Source of the DNA: Scytalidium lignicola
Lineage: Eukaryota > Ascomycota > Leotiomycetes
Assembly (NCBI GenBank): GCA_002812745.2
Contig: NCSJ02000241.1
Span: 1-64,000, forward strand
Reading direction: 5' to 3'
DNA: 64,000 bases
A program made the position numbers and the translations under genes. The notes below the pieces were generated by a model. That model was not told the DNA's origin. It worked only from the letters and a program-made list of their open reading frames with translations, and did no database searches. Shown in pieces: positions 35,960 through 46,907 of this stretch (positions within the stretch are counted from its first letter, which is position 1; every line of letters starts with the position of its first letter).

Positions 35960-37483
35960 ACATGTTTGATTTTAAAGGTTACTCTTACTTTATTACCTTG
36001 TATAATTATTAGATCTTTAATAATTAGTTCTAACTTTTTTTATAACTGTTAAACTGTTGAAAAACACTTTTCTTTTTNCTGTTTAATTTGACTAATATAC
36101 TATTAAAATAACTTTATAATCTTAAATTTAAAATAAAAATGTTTTTTGAAGATTTGATAATTTTATCTGAAAAGTCCTTTAAAAANTATAAATGCAGATA
36201 ATTACCTGAATTTTACTAATATTATAAAGTAAATTAGAATAACAGTTATTAAGATTATAAAATAAAANGAATATTTAAAAGCTTTTTTAAAGTAAAAACT
36301 GATTAAAGTATTATTTTAACAATATTCTTAAACTTATTAAATATAATATAACATTTAATATCAAGTAAAAAAAANCTTAAAACTCTTTTAAAGAATTAAC
36401 CTGTTAAAAAAGAGAATACTCTTTGAATTAAGGTTTAATATATTATTAACTTTAATTTATATAACAAACTTATATTTATTTTAATTATAAAGTTAACTTT
36501 ATTAAAGAAATTACTTTTAAAATGAATTTTCAAGCTTTAACAGAGAATAAATTCGAAAATAAAGTTATAACTTTTATAATTAAATAATTATAAAGTATAA
36601 TTAAGATTTAAATAAAGAATTAAACTAAATAATCGAAGATTAACTTATATATAAAATTGTATATATATTATTTAAGTATTATTATTATAAAGATCTAACT
36701 TGTATTAATTAATTTAAAATCTGTTAAGATAAGATAATAAGTAATAANAGAATTAAGTATACTTTAATTTTAATGATAATAATAAAAGTATAAACAGATA
36801 AGATTAAACAAAATAAATTAACATTAAAAACTTTATTTTCAAAGATAATTTATATAATTAAAGAAAAGAAAAACTAATATTATCTTTAATATAAGAACTC
36901 TAACTTTTTCAAATTAAGTTATTTGATAAAAAATCAATTTATTTATTAAATTTTATTTAATTTGATTATAATAATAAAGGTTTAATTTTATTATTTACTA
37001 ATATATATAATGAAAGGTTATATTATAATAATCATCATTAAAGGAAGTATAATAGCTAATATATTTAAATAATAGATTAAGAATAATATATTATTATTAT
37101 ATAATCTTTAACTGTATAAAAGGTTAGTTTTAATAATGAATAATTATAAAATTTATAAAAAAATATGTTTTTAAAAGAGTTTTAATAATTTAAAGAAGTG
37201 GATTTATTAGTATTATACTTTTTATAAAAATATAAAAGTTAATTTTAAGGTTTTACTTTATATTAAAATTAATAAAGTAAAAAGGAAAGATAACTTTAAA
37301 GTTATTAAAAATGCAAATAACCATTTTCATTATTCAAGTTATTAAATAATCTAAAATACATAGGTTTAATTAGTTTTACTATATATAATAAAAGTTATTA
37401 AACTTTTAAATTTATAAGAATTAATATAAAGGTTAATAAATCAAAGTAATTCTTATATTTCTTTTTTTACTTTAGTATATATA
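35960..37483. repeat. AT-rich RIP-type desert
   Basis: About 1.5 kb at extreme AT content with Ns in A and T runs. No frame or motif survives. It may be the destroyed internal part of a Gypsy element. Confidence 0.55.
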
Positions 37484-37735
37484 TTTAGACTGGCCGAACG
37501 GTCCAGACGAAACCGTACGGTCCAAACCGTACGGTCTGGGTGCCTTACAGTCTGGACCGAACCGTAAGGCATCTAGACGAGACCAGACCGTAAGGCAACC
37601 AGACCGTAAGGCATCGAGACGAGACCAGACCGAACCGTAAGGCATCAAATTATAAGGTATCTAAACTGTACAGTCTGAAATTTAAAGCCTTAATGCCTTA
37701 CAGTCTGGTTAGACCGTCAGACTGTATAAATTTAA
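37484..37735. repeat. GACCGT/AAGGC motif array, GC-richer island
   Basis: It opens AGACTGGCCGAACGGTCCAG, close to the start of the array at 27194 and in the same orientation. Then ACCGTACGGTC palindromes and CCGTAAGGCA units repeat at least five times, interleaved with AGACGAGACCAGACCG. It ends near GGTTAGACCGTCAGACTGTA. It is a second member of the family at 27.2-28.5 kb, perhaps a short non-autonomous copy. Confidence 0.55.
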
Positions 37736-38039
37736 ATTNAAAATTAAAANCTCACTTTAATATACTAAAGAAAGAATAAAAAAGTACTATGATCATAAAC
37801 ACTTGATAGAATTAGTATATNAAAAAAGGGAATAAAGTTTATCTTCTTAGAAAAAACATCAAAACAATAAGATTAAGTAATAAATTAAACTAGGTAAAGA
37901 TAAGACTATATAAAATCAAAAAAGTCTATAAACTTTTAACATATAAATTAAAATTATTAGTAATAGTTAAGATATATCTTGTTTTTTATGTTTTACTTCT
38001 TAAACTAATACTTAAAAATACTTAAACACTAATGCTAAA

Positions 38040-38225
38040 AGAAGTTAATCTGGAAAGGGAATATAAAGTTAAGAAAATCATCAGTCATAAAATGCATTAT
38101 AAGAAATTACAATATTTGGTTAAATGGATTGGATATCCAGAAAGTAAGAATGGATAAAAACTTACTTCTAATCTTACAAGCTATGAGGAGTTACTAAAAG
38201 TATATCACCGAACTTATCCTAGAAC
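38040..38225 (+). pseudogene. Chromodomain end of Gypsy integrase
   Basis: The frame reads EREYKVKKIISHKMHYKKLQ, then YLVKWIGYPESKNG with TAA in place of Trp, and LTSNLTSYEELLKVYHR. This is the chromodomain at the C-terminus of chromovirus integrases, which targets insertion to heterochromatin. Upstream sequence is too degraded to read. Confidence 0.85.
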
Positions 38226-38464
38226 GGATTTCCAAGTGATAGAATCACAAGGTCAGAGAAGAAGAGGTTGACAACAGAAGAAGAAGCCTCGCTTGTAGAG
38301 ATAGAACATGACTCTTTAGACTGCTTCTCTTGCTTCTCTTTCTCTTCTACAGCGTCCAGCTTGTCAAGGGTCTTCAGCCCACAACGGAGCATCTTGCCGG
38401 TGTACTTCTGGAGGAAGTTTCGTTGCTTGTGAAGTTGAGCAAGGCAGGCTGCCTTTTTGGTCAT
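38219..38464 (-). CDS. Antisense ORF 1 in Gypsy 3' region
   Basis: An open 81-codon frame runs opposite to the retroelement. It is Lys/Glu-rich with a probable coiled coil (LHKQRNFLQKYTGKMLRCGL, AVEEKEKQEKQSKES). The pairing with the next antisense frame fits small antisense reading frames I associate with fungal Gypsy 3' ends; that is memory of similar arrangements and not a search. Whether it is translated is unknown. It ends exactly where the chromodomain frame ends, on the opposite strand. Confidence 0.4.
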   Translation of the reverse strand: MTKKAACLAQLHKQRNFLQKYTGKMLRCGLKTLDKLDAVEEKEKQEKQSKESCSISTSEASSSVVNLFFSDLVILSLGNPF

Positions 38465-38545
38465 TTCCTAGGAGATAAAGGCTAAAGCTTACATGGTTTT
38501 TTCCTCCTCCTCATCTAGACATGCCTTTTCTCTCCGATAGACATC

Positions 38546-38818
38546 CTAGGAGGAAACAGGTAAATCGTCACAATTGCACCTCTGCTCATGCTGGGCGTAC
38601 TTGCTACATCTACTTGAATCGGAAACCATTTTATAGGTTTTGCTGTTTCGCTGACAGAAAGAACAAGGAGACATTTTGATACTGTTATCCTCAATGTAAT
38701 CTCTTAGGCTTAACCTTTCTTTGTATTTCCTTGATCTTCCTTTTTCTTCTGGAACAATGTCGTTAGAATACGAGCGTTTTGGTGGCATGTTGGAAAGAAA
38801 GAATGGATTAACGAACAA
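38546..38818 (-). CDS. Antisense ORF 2 in Gypsy 3' region, Cys-rich
   Basis: A 90-codon open frame; the second Met (MPPKRSYSND) is the likelier start. It carries a Cys cluster, CSFCQRNSKTYKMVSDSSRC and then CNC, with spacing reminiscent of a small zinc-binding module. It lies upstream of antisense ORF 1 on the same strand, between the chromodomain and the 3' LTR. Its RIPed equivalent can still be traced at about 35.4-35.5 kb, so it is a constant part of the element. Confidence 0.4.
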   Translation of the reverse strand: MFVNPFFLSNMPPKRSYSNDIVPEEKGRSRKYKERLSLRDYIEDNSIKMSPCSFCQRNSKTYKMVSDSSRCSKYAQHEQRCNCDDLPVSS

Positions 38819-38877
38819 TGAGATTGTTCATGACAATAGTTAAGTGTTGGGGCGACGTTAGTGCAGAAAGGGGATAA

Positions 38878-39231
38878 TGTTACAGGTTTTACCTAACAAG
38901 CTGATTGGTGTAGGCCTGAGGCTTGATACACGGCAGAGTGTATACAGAGAACCTAGCAATCACGTGACTAGGACCCAGGGGACCTAAGGAGGTCCAAGAG
39001 GTCTACGGACCTGGGGGACTTGGGGAGGTCCAAGAGGTCCAGTTGGATTTCATTATCTATATAAGCACACTGTAGGAACATGAGAGTAGACTCCTCGTGT
39101 TCAATCTAAATACATGACTAGATCCTGCCTTGACCTAGTCCCTTGCTCCCAAGTGTCTTGTTCCCACTACCCCCTGACCATCTACCATACCCTTGGCTAC
39201 CCAGTGACCTGGATGGCGTAGTTTTGTAACA
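38878..39231 (+). repeat. Gypsy 3' LTR, not RIPed
   Basis: A 354-bp LTR bounded by TGTTACA and TGTAACA, preceded by the polypurine tract AGAAAGGGGATAA. It contains CATTATCTATATAAGCAC as a probable promoter TATA region and tandem GGAGGTCCAAGAGGTC units near 38989-39049. It keeps normal GC while the two relatives at 34866 and 35600 are heavily mutated. Confidence 0.9.
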
Positions 39232-39543
39232 CTTTTAGTATTTAACTATTATAAGCTAACCTTTTTTNATCCAGGAAGTATATACATAAATAATAATTTA
39301 AAGTTGTAAATAGCAAGAACATTCTAAGATAATGTTTGTTTTTTATTTTAATATTGTAAATATGCTTTAAGAGGCAAGTAGACGTTAATATAAGTGCTAT
39401 CTAAAGCTCTTAAACAATGGTTGAATTCTTTAAATTAAGGATTGGAAAATATATAATCTAAAATAAGTGTTAATAGTATTAGCAATTATATTTCTTGTTT
39501 ATAAAGAGTTAATATTGTATTTAGAACTTTATAAAACATTTTG
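39232..39543. repeat. AT-rich stretch, no gene
   Basis: Degraded sequence between the Gypsy LTR and the Harbinger remnant. Nothing is recognisable. Confidence 0.5.
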
Positions 39544-40014
39544 TTAATTGTTAATCTTGAATAGGAGAACCTTTTTTNGAGTATTGTGGTTTGAAGCTTT
39601 ATAGTTAATAATATACAAAAAGATGATTATCTTTTTATCAATTTCTATAAATCTAGACTGTTCTAAGAGTAATATATTAGCTAAAGAATGTTGTAATTCT
39701 TTGAAAGTAGTAAGGGATATGTGCAATATCTCAAAACACCTTTTAGGATGCCTTGATTCAATCAATTCTGTGATATATTAACTTCTTAGAGTAGTTGTTC
39801 TACATAGAATACAATTTATACAACCTTGAATTGCAATTGAAACAGCTATTCTTACAATCAATTTTCGACGTTTATGAAACTTTATTATAGCACTAGTTTC
39901 ATTACTGTTAGATAAAGAATCAATTGATTTTATATTATCTGTAGTACAACTGTCAGAATCGTCGTAATTCATGGAATGGTTCATAGCAAAAAANGTACGG
40001 CAAAATAAGGCCAA
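39544..40014 (-). pseudogene. PIF/Harbinger-like transposase N-terminal fragment
   Basis: Two adjoining minus-strand pieces, separated by a stop, read KFHKRRKLIVRIAVSI, then a TELIESRHPKRCFEILHI segment, then FKELQHSL and IIIFLYIINYKASNHNT. This order (ESxHPxRCxExxRMxxxxFxxL, then FLYxIxxxASN) is the N-terminal region of DDE_Tnp_4 transposases of the PIF/Harbinger class. The catalytic DDE part is missing. Ns lie in both pieces next to homopolymers. Confidence 0.65.
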
Positions 40015-40229
40015 AAAGATGGAGAATATAGAGGGGAATAAGTTGCTCCTGACCTACTTACGCTATATGCCATACAAAACTCATATGGAGCTAATCTAGC
40101 TCTATATGAGTTTTCAATTGCGTTAGATACTGTGGAGAATATGGAGTGGAGAATATGGAGGGTGTTCGCAAAATTAGCCCTATATTGATTATATAATCAT
40201 ATGGAGTGGAGAATATGGTCACTCCATAT

Positions 40230-40249
40230 GGTTGCCGAACAGGCCCTTA
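40230..40249 (-). repeat. Probable end of Harbinger element with TTA target site
   Basis: GGTTGCCGAACAGGCCC followed by TTA matches the GGGCCTGTTCGGC type terminus and 3-bp TTA target of PIF/Harbinger elements. Imperfect repeats of ATGGAGTGGAGAATATGG lie inside it from 40141. The opposite end was not found. Confidence 0.4.
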
Positions 40250-40408
40250 GTTTTCCATAGAATAATAATATTTTTCTTATTATCTTTCTTCTTTTAAATT
40301 TCACTACGCTGCTTTTGAAGAGTTTTGATAATTTGATCTGATTACACTCAATTTTATGCAAGTTCAGGGAATACAATACAGTAAAAGAGCATTTGATTGC
40401 CCATTCAG

Positions 40409-40699
40409 TTAGGAAAGGTTGGTGTTTCGATATCCTTGCCTCCTGGTGCCACTTTTTATCTTACGTTGTCTTTGTCCACCAGCTCTATCCTGGTCCCCTT
40501 GGTCTCTGCCATTGTCCGAGTCCCCTGAATCAAGCAGATCATCGCCAGGGTCTCCCCATGCCCCATATCGAGTCGGGATTGGATGGGTTGATTTTCTATT
40601 GAATGACCTCGGTCTATATGATGAGGAAGAACTGGCCTGTGTTCCTTGTCCCATTTTAGAGGAATAAGCCTTGTCACTTCCTTGTGATGTAAATGGCAT
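40409..40699 (-). CDS. Short hypothetical protein, low complexity
   Basis: A 96-codon open frame of moderate GC, rich in Ser, Arg, Asp and Gly (SSSSSYRPRSF, then GDSDNGRDQGDQDRAGGQRQ). No domain, signal peptide or membrane segment is visible. Several other frames are open across the same bases, so coding is doubtful. Confidence 0.25.
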   Translation of the reverse strand: MPFTSQGSDKAYSSKMGQGTQASSSSSYRPRSFNRKSTHPIPTRYGAWGDPGDDLLDSGDSDNGRDQGDQDRAGGQRQRKIKSGTRRQGYRNTNLS

Positions 40700-40964
40700 T
40701 GGATCTAGGTAATGAACCGTCGTATGCGCTATTATCGATATCGTCAGACAGGACCCAGTAAGCGTTCCATTACCGGGCAGGAGATTATATACTTACGTAC
40801 CTGGTGCACGGTTTCTAACGAAAGTGCGTAGATGAATGAGAGTGCGAGTGTCTCGTTTGTTGTGATTATAGAGGCTGAACTTACGAAACCTAACGTGGAA
40901 ACTTTCTGGGGGAAGACACTAGTTAACTGACGTTAGTTAAAAGCTGCCTTGCTTAGCTAAAAGC

Positions 40965-43594
40965 ATGCGAGGCGCAGTGGTTATCACACCCTCATCTCTG
41001 AGCAGCAACGCTTTGTCATTGTCAATGGTGGAAACTGTGGCGCACTCTGATTGGGCGTGTCTGACCGACCTGCAATTCACAGACGCCACATACTTCCCCT
41101 TCAACAAACTCCATCCTCTTTCCGCTCCCATCTATTATCACAATATTCTGTATTGCCATGAAAACATTTCAAAGCCCTGCGAAAATTGGAGTATGGACAG
41201 ATCTCACTACCGGTGGCAAGGAAACCCCCGTTTTGTATCACGTTTAGCCCCAAATTTCAAGACTGATTTTACCCTCTTCCAGACACTTGGCTTGTAACCA
41301 CTACATCAGTGGGCTATGTACTTGTAGCATTTGTTGGAATTTGGCTCAGTTTCTCAGCAAAATACATCAAACAAATATTGGCTAACTTTGCACTCTATTT
41401 TCACGTTGGCCCGCACAAGCCATCAAGGACAGATGGTGCTGCCCCCACGGTTTTGACCCCCTTGTTAGTGGAACAACGATCGCCTGTTCAGGTATCAGAA
41501 AGTCGACAGGATGATAAAAGCGCAAAGGCACTTGCCAAACTTTACAAAGACGGAGGCGGCGTGCGTGACTTTGGTCAGGACTTGATTTGGAACGCAGATT
41601 TGTCTGGGAAACATCAACGCTGGCTTGGACTCTTTGTCTTCGTATTATCTCTGTCTACCTTTGGATTTATCGTTGGCGGTGTCTATGTAGCCAGGGTCAA
41701 AGTGAATGGGCCTGCTATATTGGACTCCCGGAAGTGCGGGCTCTGGGCGTATAACAGTTCACTTGGAGGCCCTGAAGCTGCTAGCCGTGCCGGCCTTCGT
41801 ATGTCTCGAGCCAGAACCCTCAATCTATTCATACCGTTTCATGGTTTATCTTGATACAATATCTCGTTCTCCAAAAATAAATTTGCATTGGGCAATTACT
41901 GACTCCACCCATTTTCTAGACGACCTCCAAAAGGAAACGAGAGCTGGCGAATACGCCCAAAATTGTTACGGAACACCGGATATGTTTGATGCTATGCAGT
42001 GCAACTTCTTATACAGGAAAAGACTCTCTTTCAGCTCGCCTGTCTACACCACGGACTGTCCGTTCAAGAGTGAGATCTGTGGTCAAAACCAGACTGTCAC
42101 CTTTACAGCTGAAGTTGATGCCAGCGATCTCGGCATTAATAGTCGCCATTCCCCCAAATTCCGTCGCAGAACAAGCTGTACTCCACTTAGCATGGATTAT
42201 CCGTTCATTCAAAACAAAACTCACAACGGAACCACAACCTACTACTATTACTATGGTGCGAAGCCTAAACACAAGGCCCCACTTGAATACACTTTTAGCA
42301 CAACGGGAGATCCTTTTGAGAGTTTCGTTCCGGCATATGAGCTCTTGTGAGTGGGCAATACTTGTCTTTCATCGATCTATGCTAAGAACCTGCTCTAGCA
42401 CCTATACAACTCCCGTTCACAAAAAAAACGATGCTTACTGGACGCCACGACCAGAGCTGACACATCCAGAGTTTAGCACCCTAACGCTGATCTTTGTCTC
42501 ATCTCTTCGCATCTTTTATAAGAGGTGGAGCGAAGATCCTATTTTCCCTGCCGACCAAGAAGTTTACTTACCGGGAGATCAAAAGCCCTGGTTCAGAAAC
42601 TCGGACCCTAGGGCTCGACCGCTTGCGTGTATAAATTCCATTGATCTATGCTTGGGAGATGGCACCCCTTGCTGGCCTATGGGCGCTCCTTGGCCAAAAA
42701 GACGCCTTGAATAACACAAGGAAACTCTCTCCTGAGTTCTGGTTAATGTTTATCTCGCTTACGAAAACAGATATATATAATGCGATTGAGAAGCGGCTCG
42801 GTCGAGGGCTAATTGCCCAAAACAAGGTGTCGCAATTCTTTTCTGAGGCCTTGGGGGACTATCATTGGGTTGACGAAGTGGAACGTTTGGTAGCCACAAC
42901 CTATGCAATGACGCAGATCAATGCTTGGAGCATTGCCAGCGGTGAAGACTCTGTCCACGAAGGAAAGGATGGATATTCCCTGAAAACTCCAGAAGACGAA
43001 TATGGAGATCTTTGTGGAATGTTCAAATACAACCCACCTGGGTATGCGAGCATTCATTTTATACCATTCATAATTATTCTGTGTAGTTTGCCATTTTTGT
43101 GGGGTTTAAGTCGGGAATGGCCTTGGAACAAGGGGATTTCTGATGCAGTGGAATCTCGGCGTTTGGGGACTAGCGGCGTTGGGCAAGAGGGGCCTCCACA
43201 ACAATCTACTAATCCAATGGCAACTCACTCAGAAACCGGTGAGACAGAGGGTGTTGCTGGCGCAAGTGAATCAACTTCCGCCGCGCCTCAGAACTCTGAA
43301 GAAGAGCAACCAACACCTCGGCTTGCAGATCCAGCCGCACACCAAATATCAGAGACAGTCGAGGCACCAACGGCAATTCCGGCAGATGATTCTGACGATA
43401 TCAAATGGAAGCCTCTGATTATTGGAAAAATCATTTCGGTAATATTTAGGATAGCTGAATTGGTATTTTTGCCACTCCTGGCGGCTCTCACTTTGGGAAA
43501 ACGGCTTCTGGATTTTTTAACTGGGCAAATCGGTCGTTGGTGGCGAGAATTTACAAATACAGATACAGTTGATGATGCCGGAAGGCAAGCATGA
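40965..43594 (+). CDS. Multi-pass membrane protein of an uncharacterised ascomycete family
   Basis: I read exonic sequence to about 41234, then from about 41283-41798, 41920-42346 and 42399-43594. The introns 41799-41919 and 42347-42398 are clear (GTATGT/CTAG and GTGAGT/CTAG). Membrane helices are TSVGYVLVAFVGIWLSF, GLFVFVLSLSTFGFIVGGVY, IHFIPFIIILCSLPFLWG and a last one near IGKIISVIFRIAELVFLPLL. Between helices 2 and 3 lies a long Cys-containing outer domain (KCGLW, EYAQNCYGTPDMFDAMQCNF). Two frame problems remain: the join near 41235-41283, and an A5 run at 42696-42700 where one extra A breaks the frame between GAPWPK and ALNNTRKLSPEFW. The second is probably a homopolymer sequencing error. 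Function is unknown; I recognise only the general layout of a family with many fungal members. Confidence 0.65.
42696..42700 (+). other. A5 homopolymer frame break in membrane protein
   Basis: The frame before the run ends in APWPKRRLE and a stop, while the frame after it continues the protein for 300 residues. Removal of one A would join them. The position in a homopolymer points to an indel artefact. Confidence 0.6.
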
Positions 43595-43874
43595 ATCTAT
43601 TCTTAGCACTATTATATGCAGGATTCAAAAACTTTGGCCGTTTGCTTATGTTGGATATCACACGTAACAGGATGGCAATATTCATAGCAATGAAGTCAAT
43701 TTGTCTAAGCTGGAAGAGAACTACCATACAATCATATAGGGGAACAGTCTTAAGTGGTAGACCTGCAGAGCAGTCAGCCCAACTAATCCTGAGACAGATC
43801 ATTCATTTTATCAGCATCCTTCAGAAATGAGAGATATTCATTAAAATCTGCTGGATCCCAGCAACAGGGATACT
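43595..43874. other. Short spacer after membrane protein
   Basis: No gene is supported; overlapping 79- and 83-codon frames on both strands look like chance. Confidence 0.4.
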
Positions 43875-44348
43875 ATGGAACGAGAAGGCGGGTGTTATCT
43901 CCAAGCAAGCAACTGGATGACGTGCGCAAGGGCAGACGGGGCAAAGAGCATCCCAGTCCAAGTGGGTACATCAACTGCTCTGCTCGTTCAAGAGAATAGT
44001 CAAAGAGGCAGTCCACCGTATGTAGAGCAATACTTGGGCAAGAAAACCGGCAGTATGTCGATATAGGTCATATTTTTGATCGGAGATATTGTCACAGAAA
44101 AGGAAGCTCAGCTGTATCAGGGACTTGCTAGTAAACTAGAAGAAGCAACTCTAATACAGCTGGGGACGGAGCGAATTAGGCTTAAGAAATATTTAAATAA
44201 TACTAACGTAGTAGACACAAGTGTGTGTCAGTGTCGGAGATCAAATGAAACGGCCTCTCGCATACTTGGCGATTGCTCCGATGTGGGACAGACTGCTCAA
44301 CAAGAAGCAACAAGAACAGCCAAAGCAATTCTAGCGTCTCGGGACTAA
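43875..44348 (+). pseudogene. LINE (Tad-like) reverse transcriptase C-terminal remnant
   Basis: The segment LASKLEEATLIQLGTERIRL, then KKYLNNTNVVDTSVCQCRR and ETASRILGDC resembles the end of non-LTR polymerases: a QLRTGxxGLxxYL motif followed by CxC and a HVLxxC zinc-like element. Key residues (His before the last Cys) are lost. The 63-codon frame before it (EREGGCYLQASNWMTCARAD) may belong to the same remnant, separated by a stop and frame shift. Confidence 0.55.
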
Positions 44349-44966
44349 CATCTTGTAGTTAATCTTGTTTAATTGTCAGGCACCAAGGGCATGTGTCATT
44401 TCAATCACCACCGTAAAATATGGAGACAAAGTGACAATGTCGATCAGGGGGAATAGAGGTTAACTTGATATTTCCATATTTGCCCATCGTAGAACCATTA
44501 GCTGTTAGTTGAGTGGTTAGTTAAGTTCGATTTAGTTATATGCCACCGTTATAATCCTCATTATCAACCTTACAAGAAATCTAATTAAATCAAAGGATCA
44601 TTTATAGATTTTAAAAAGGAAAAGTAACTTTCAAGTGCTATACCAAAGGATTAAGTCACGAATCACTGGCCGAGAGATACAGCACTTATCTCTAGCAGCG
44701 AGTTTACGGCGTAGTATAAGGAAATTGCAGGTAAATTTGTGTACCCATCCTCTGCCAGTGTTAAGTTATTGACGGTTTGCAGGGAGGGCATTGTCGAACC
44801 CACTATCTCACGTGCCCCATCTTACCAATCGTCGACATCTTCGCACTTTGCGTTCCACTTTTGGGCCTTTCAAGTCTCTTCATCTCCCACGCCATACGAT
44901 AATGTGTCCTGCGACGATATACTACCTGATATGATTTTCCGTCCTAAAATGTAAGTGGAAAAGAAA
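44349..44966. other. Intergenic, no gene recognised
   Basis: A 71-codon frame at 44739-44954 overlaps the HET gene's 3' side and has no domain. Some AT-rich sequence (44500-44640) lies here. Confidence 0.45.
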
Positions 44967-46907
44967 TCAGCAACAGTCCAAGTCTGCAGCTGTCCCCCAG
45001 GTTCGCCGTCGTCGTTTTTTNCCAGCATCTCGTGATATACCTCGAAACGAGAAATCAAAATAAATATGCATACGATTTCCCCATGTTGCGAGATTACTTT
45101 TTTTCGGGGGCAGTTTGTACCATGTGTGGTCGCAGATGATCTCCAGAGACACTACCACATCTTTAAGTCGAAGGAATACCTTCCCTAAGGATCCGTTGGC
45201 GCATTCCACGTTCGTGTATCTAAAATATCTAGAAAACTCATGAGGCAAGACCCCAGATTGCAACTGGAGAAGGATGTGTCTTCTGCAGTCTTTCCTCGAT
45301 TGCCGAGGGAATCCACAGCGTACACTTAGTGCGGGCAGGCCTTGGCTATTCTCTAAATCCATATTAAGAATGAGGTTGTCACTTGTGGTTATTAACTCTT
45401 TTAAGCTATGATTCTCTGAAATTTGATGTGAGAGTCCGTTAACCATATAATATGCTTCTTTCACTGCATATCTGAAGTATTTATCGGATGAGTGTAGCTT
45501 ATTAACTATCGGAACGCCATTGACGTGAACATGAACGGGTTCTGGTATTATTGGTGGCTCACCGCCATGGAACGGATCTGGAGACGCAAAGAACGGATTA
45601 TGAGCAAATCTGTGTTGATGTGACCGGAGAAAAACTGTCGTGAAGTTTTCAACGCCGAAGTGTGGATCATCCTTTTCTACTAGGTACCGCGGAATTAATA
45701 GCCTACTGTAGCAGTCTGACCCTCTTATTGCCTTAGACTCGCTGCCATCCCGGACAATAGGTAAGATGATACGCATCTTCAATGATCCGGATACTATTGC
45801 GCAGTTCAACACCGCATGCCATGTTTCCCAAGGGCTGTATTTGCTGTAAGGGTAAGGTATTGTTGGTAAAATCGGATATTTTAACGGGAGTGAAATTTGT
45901 AGACCTTTCTTCATAATCTGGCTGGGATTTCCAAGCTCTTCATGGAGAGAGGTAATATTACCACTGTTGAAGAAGTCTAATGGTGATGCTGCGAAGACGC
46001 TGCCCTGAGTCCAACACCTATGGCTCCCAGGAGTAACCGTCCAAGCCAATATGAAATGATCATCAATTAACCTAAAGATTTCTTCCTGAAGCCGAAGGAA
46101 AGCTCTGTTGCCCTCTCCGTAGAGCAGAGGAATATGAATATCGAAGATACCAAGCAGGCAGTAGGCGATATCCTCCGTTCTTGTGCACTTTCTCTTCGCA
46201 GCCCAGGACATTCTCTGGGCAACACTGTAGCCTCGGAGCTGACGCGTGATTCTACTGGGACTGTTGTCATCACGGTAATGATAAGAGTTGTCGAAATAGT
46301 CGGGATCGCGGTAATAATATGAATTAAGCAAGTCAGAGGGGATCCTCGTAATCTCAGAAATTTCCCTGGAGAAACTCTGACGGGTTCCCAGATGCTCCCA
46401 GGTGTCTGTGAAGAAATCCACCCGACGAGGTGCAAGCAATTCCTGCAGAGTCCAGCCCCTCATGAACCATCCGCTACTCTTGAATTCTATATTTCCAGGA
46501 GTAGGATCGTGGACATCAATCAAATACACATAGCACTCATGCGCATCCTCATACCACCGAAACATAGAGTTTATTGCCTCGCCGAGTTCCGTGCTGCTTG
46601 ACTTGTCAATACAGCAGGTATCGATCCAAGCAAAAGCCAAGCCATCTTTCTTGGCCTGCTTGGAGGTATACTGGATTTTCGTGAAGCCTTTCTTGCCAGC
46701 GACGCGATGGTGCCAGCTTGAAGCTAGGTCGATGTCCGCCGCCTGAGCGTTTCCTAGCTGCGGAGAAGATGCCGAGATTAATTCTTTCATGTCTTGAAAG
46801 GTAACTTCTTCATCCCATGTGTGTGATAAGATGGCATAATGAGGGATATTGTCAAAGAACTCTTCAATTTCATAAGTCCATACGTCGATCAGCCGCATGA
46901 CTCCCAC
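44967..46907 (-). CDS. HET-domain (heterokaryon incompatibility) protein
   Basis: A single 646-codon exon. The Met at 46898 (MRLIDVWTYEIEEF) is the likelier start because HET proteins usually begin MRLI. The HET domain spans about residues 20-180: YAILSHTWDEEEVTF-type start (YAILSHTWDEEVTFQDM), the AWIDTCCIDK motif, INSMFRWYEDAHECYVYL, and WFMRGWTLQELLAPRRVDFF. After it come RMSWAAKRKCTRTEDIAYCL and LLYGEGNRAFLRLQEEI, the usual continuation. No NACHT or repeat domain is fused. Such proteins trigger cell death when incompatible strains fuse. An N near 45021 in a T run makes the last 20 or so residues uncertain. The Tc1 element ends 126 bp upstream of the longest start, so the promoter may be displaced. 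Confidence 0.93.
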   Translation of the reverse strand: MGVMRLIDVWTYEIEEFFDNIPHYAILSHTWDEEVTFQDMKELISASSPQLGNAQAADIDLASSWHHRVAGKKGFTKIQYTSKQAKKDGLAFAWIDTCCIDKSSSTELGEAINSMFRWYEDAHECYVYLIDVHDPTPGNIEFKSSGWFMRGWTLQELLAPRRVDFFTDTWEHLGTRQSFSREISEITRIPSDLLNSYYYRDPDYFDNSYHYRDDNSPSRITRQLRGYSVAQRMSWAAKRKCTRTEDIAYCLLGIFDIHIPLLYGEGNRAFLRLQEEIFRLIDDHFILAWTVTPGSHRCWTQGSVFAASPLDFFNSGNITSLHEELGNPSQIMKKGLQISLPLKYPILPTIPYPYSKYSPWETWHAVLNCAIVSGSLKMRIILPIVRDGSESKAIRGSDCYSRLLIPRYLVEKDDPHFGVENFTTVFLRSHQHRFAHNPFFASPDPFHGGEPPIIPEPVHVHVNGVPIVNKLHSSDKYFRYAVKEAYYMVNGLSHQISENHSLKELITTSDNLILNMDLENSQGLPALSVRCGFPRQSRKDCRRHILLQLQSGVLPHEFSRYFRYTNVECANGSLGKVFLRLKDVVVSLEIICDHTWYKLPPKKSNLATWGNRMHIYFDFSFRGISRDAXKKRRRRTWGTAADLDCC

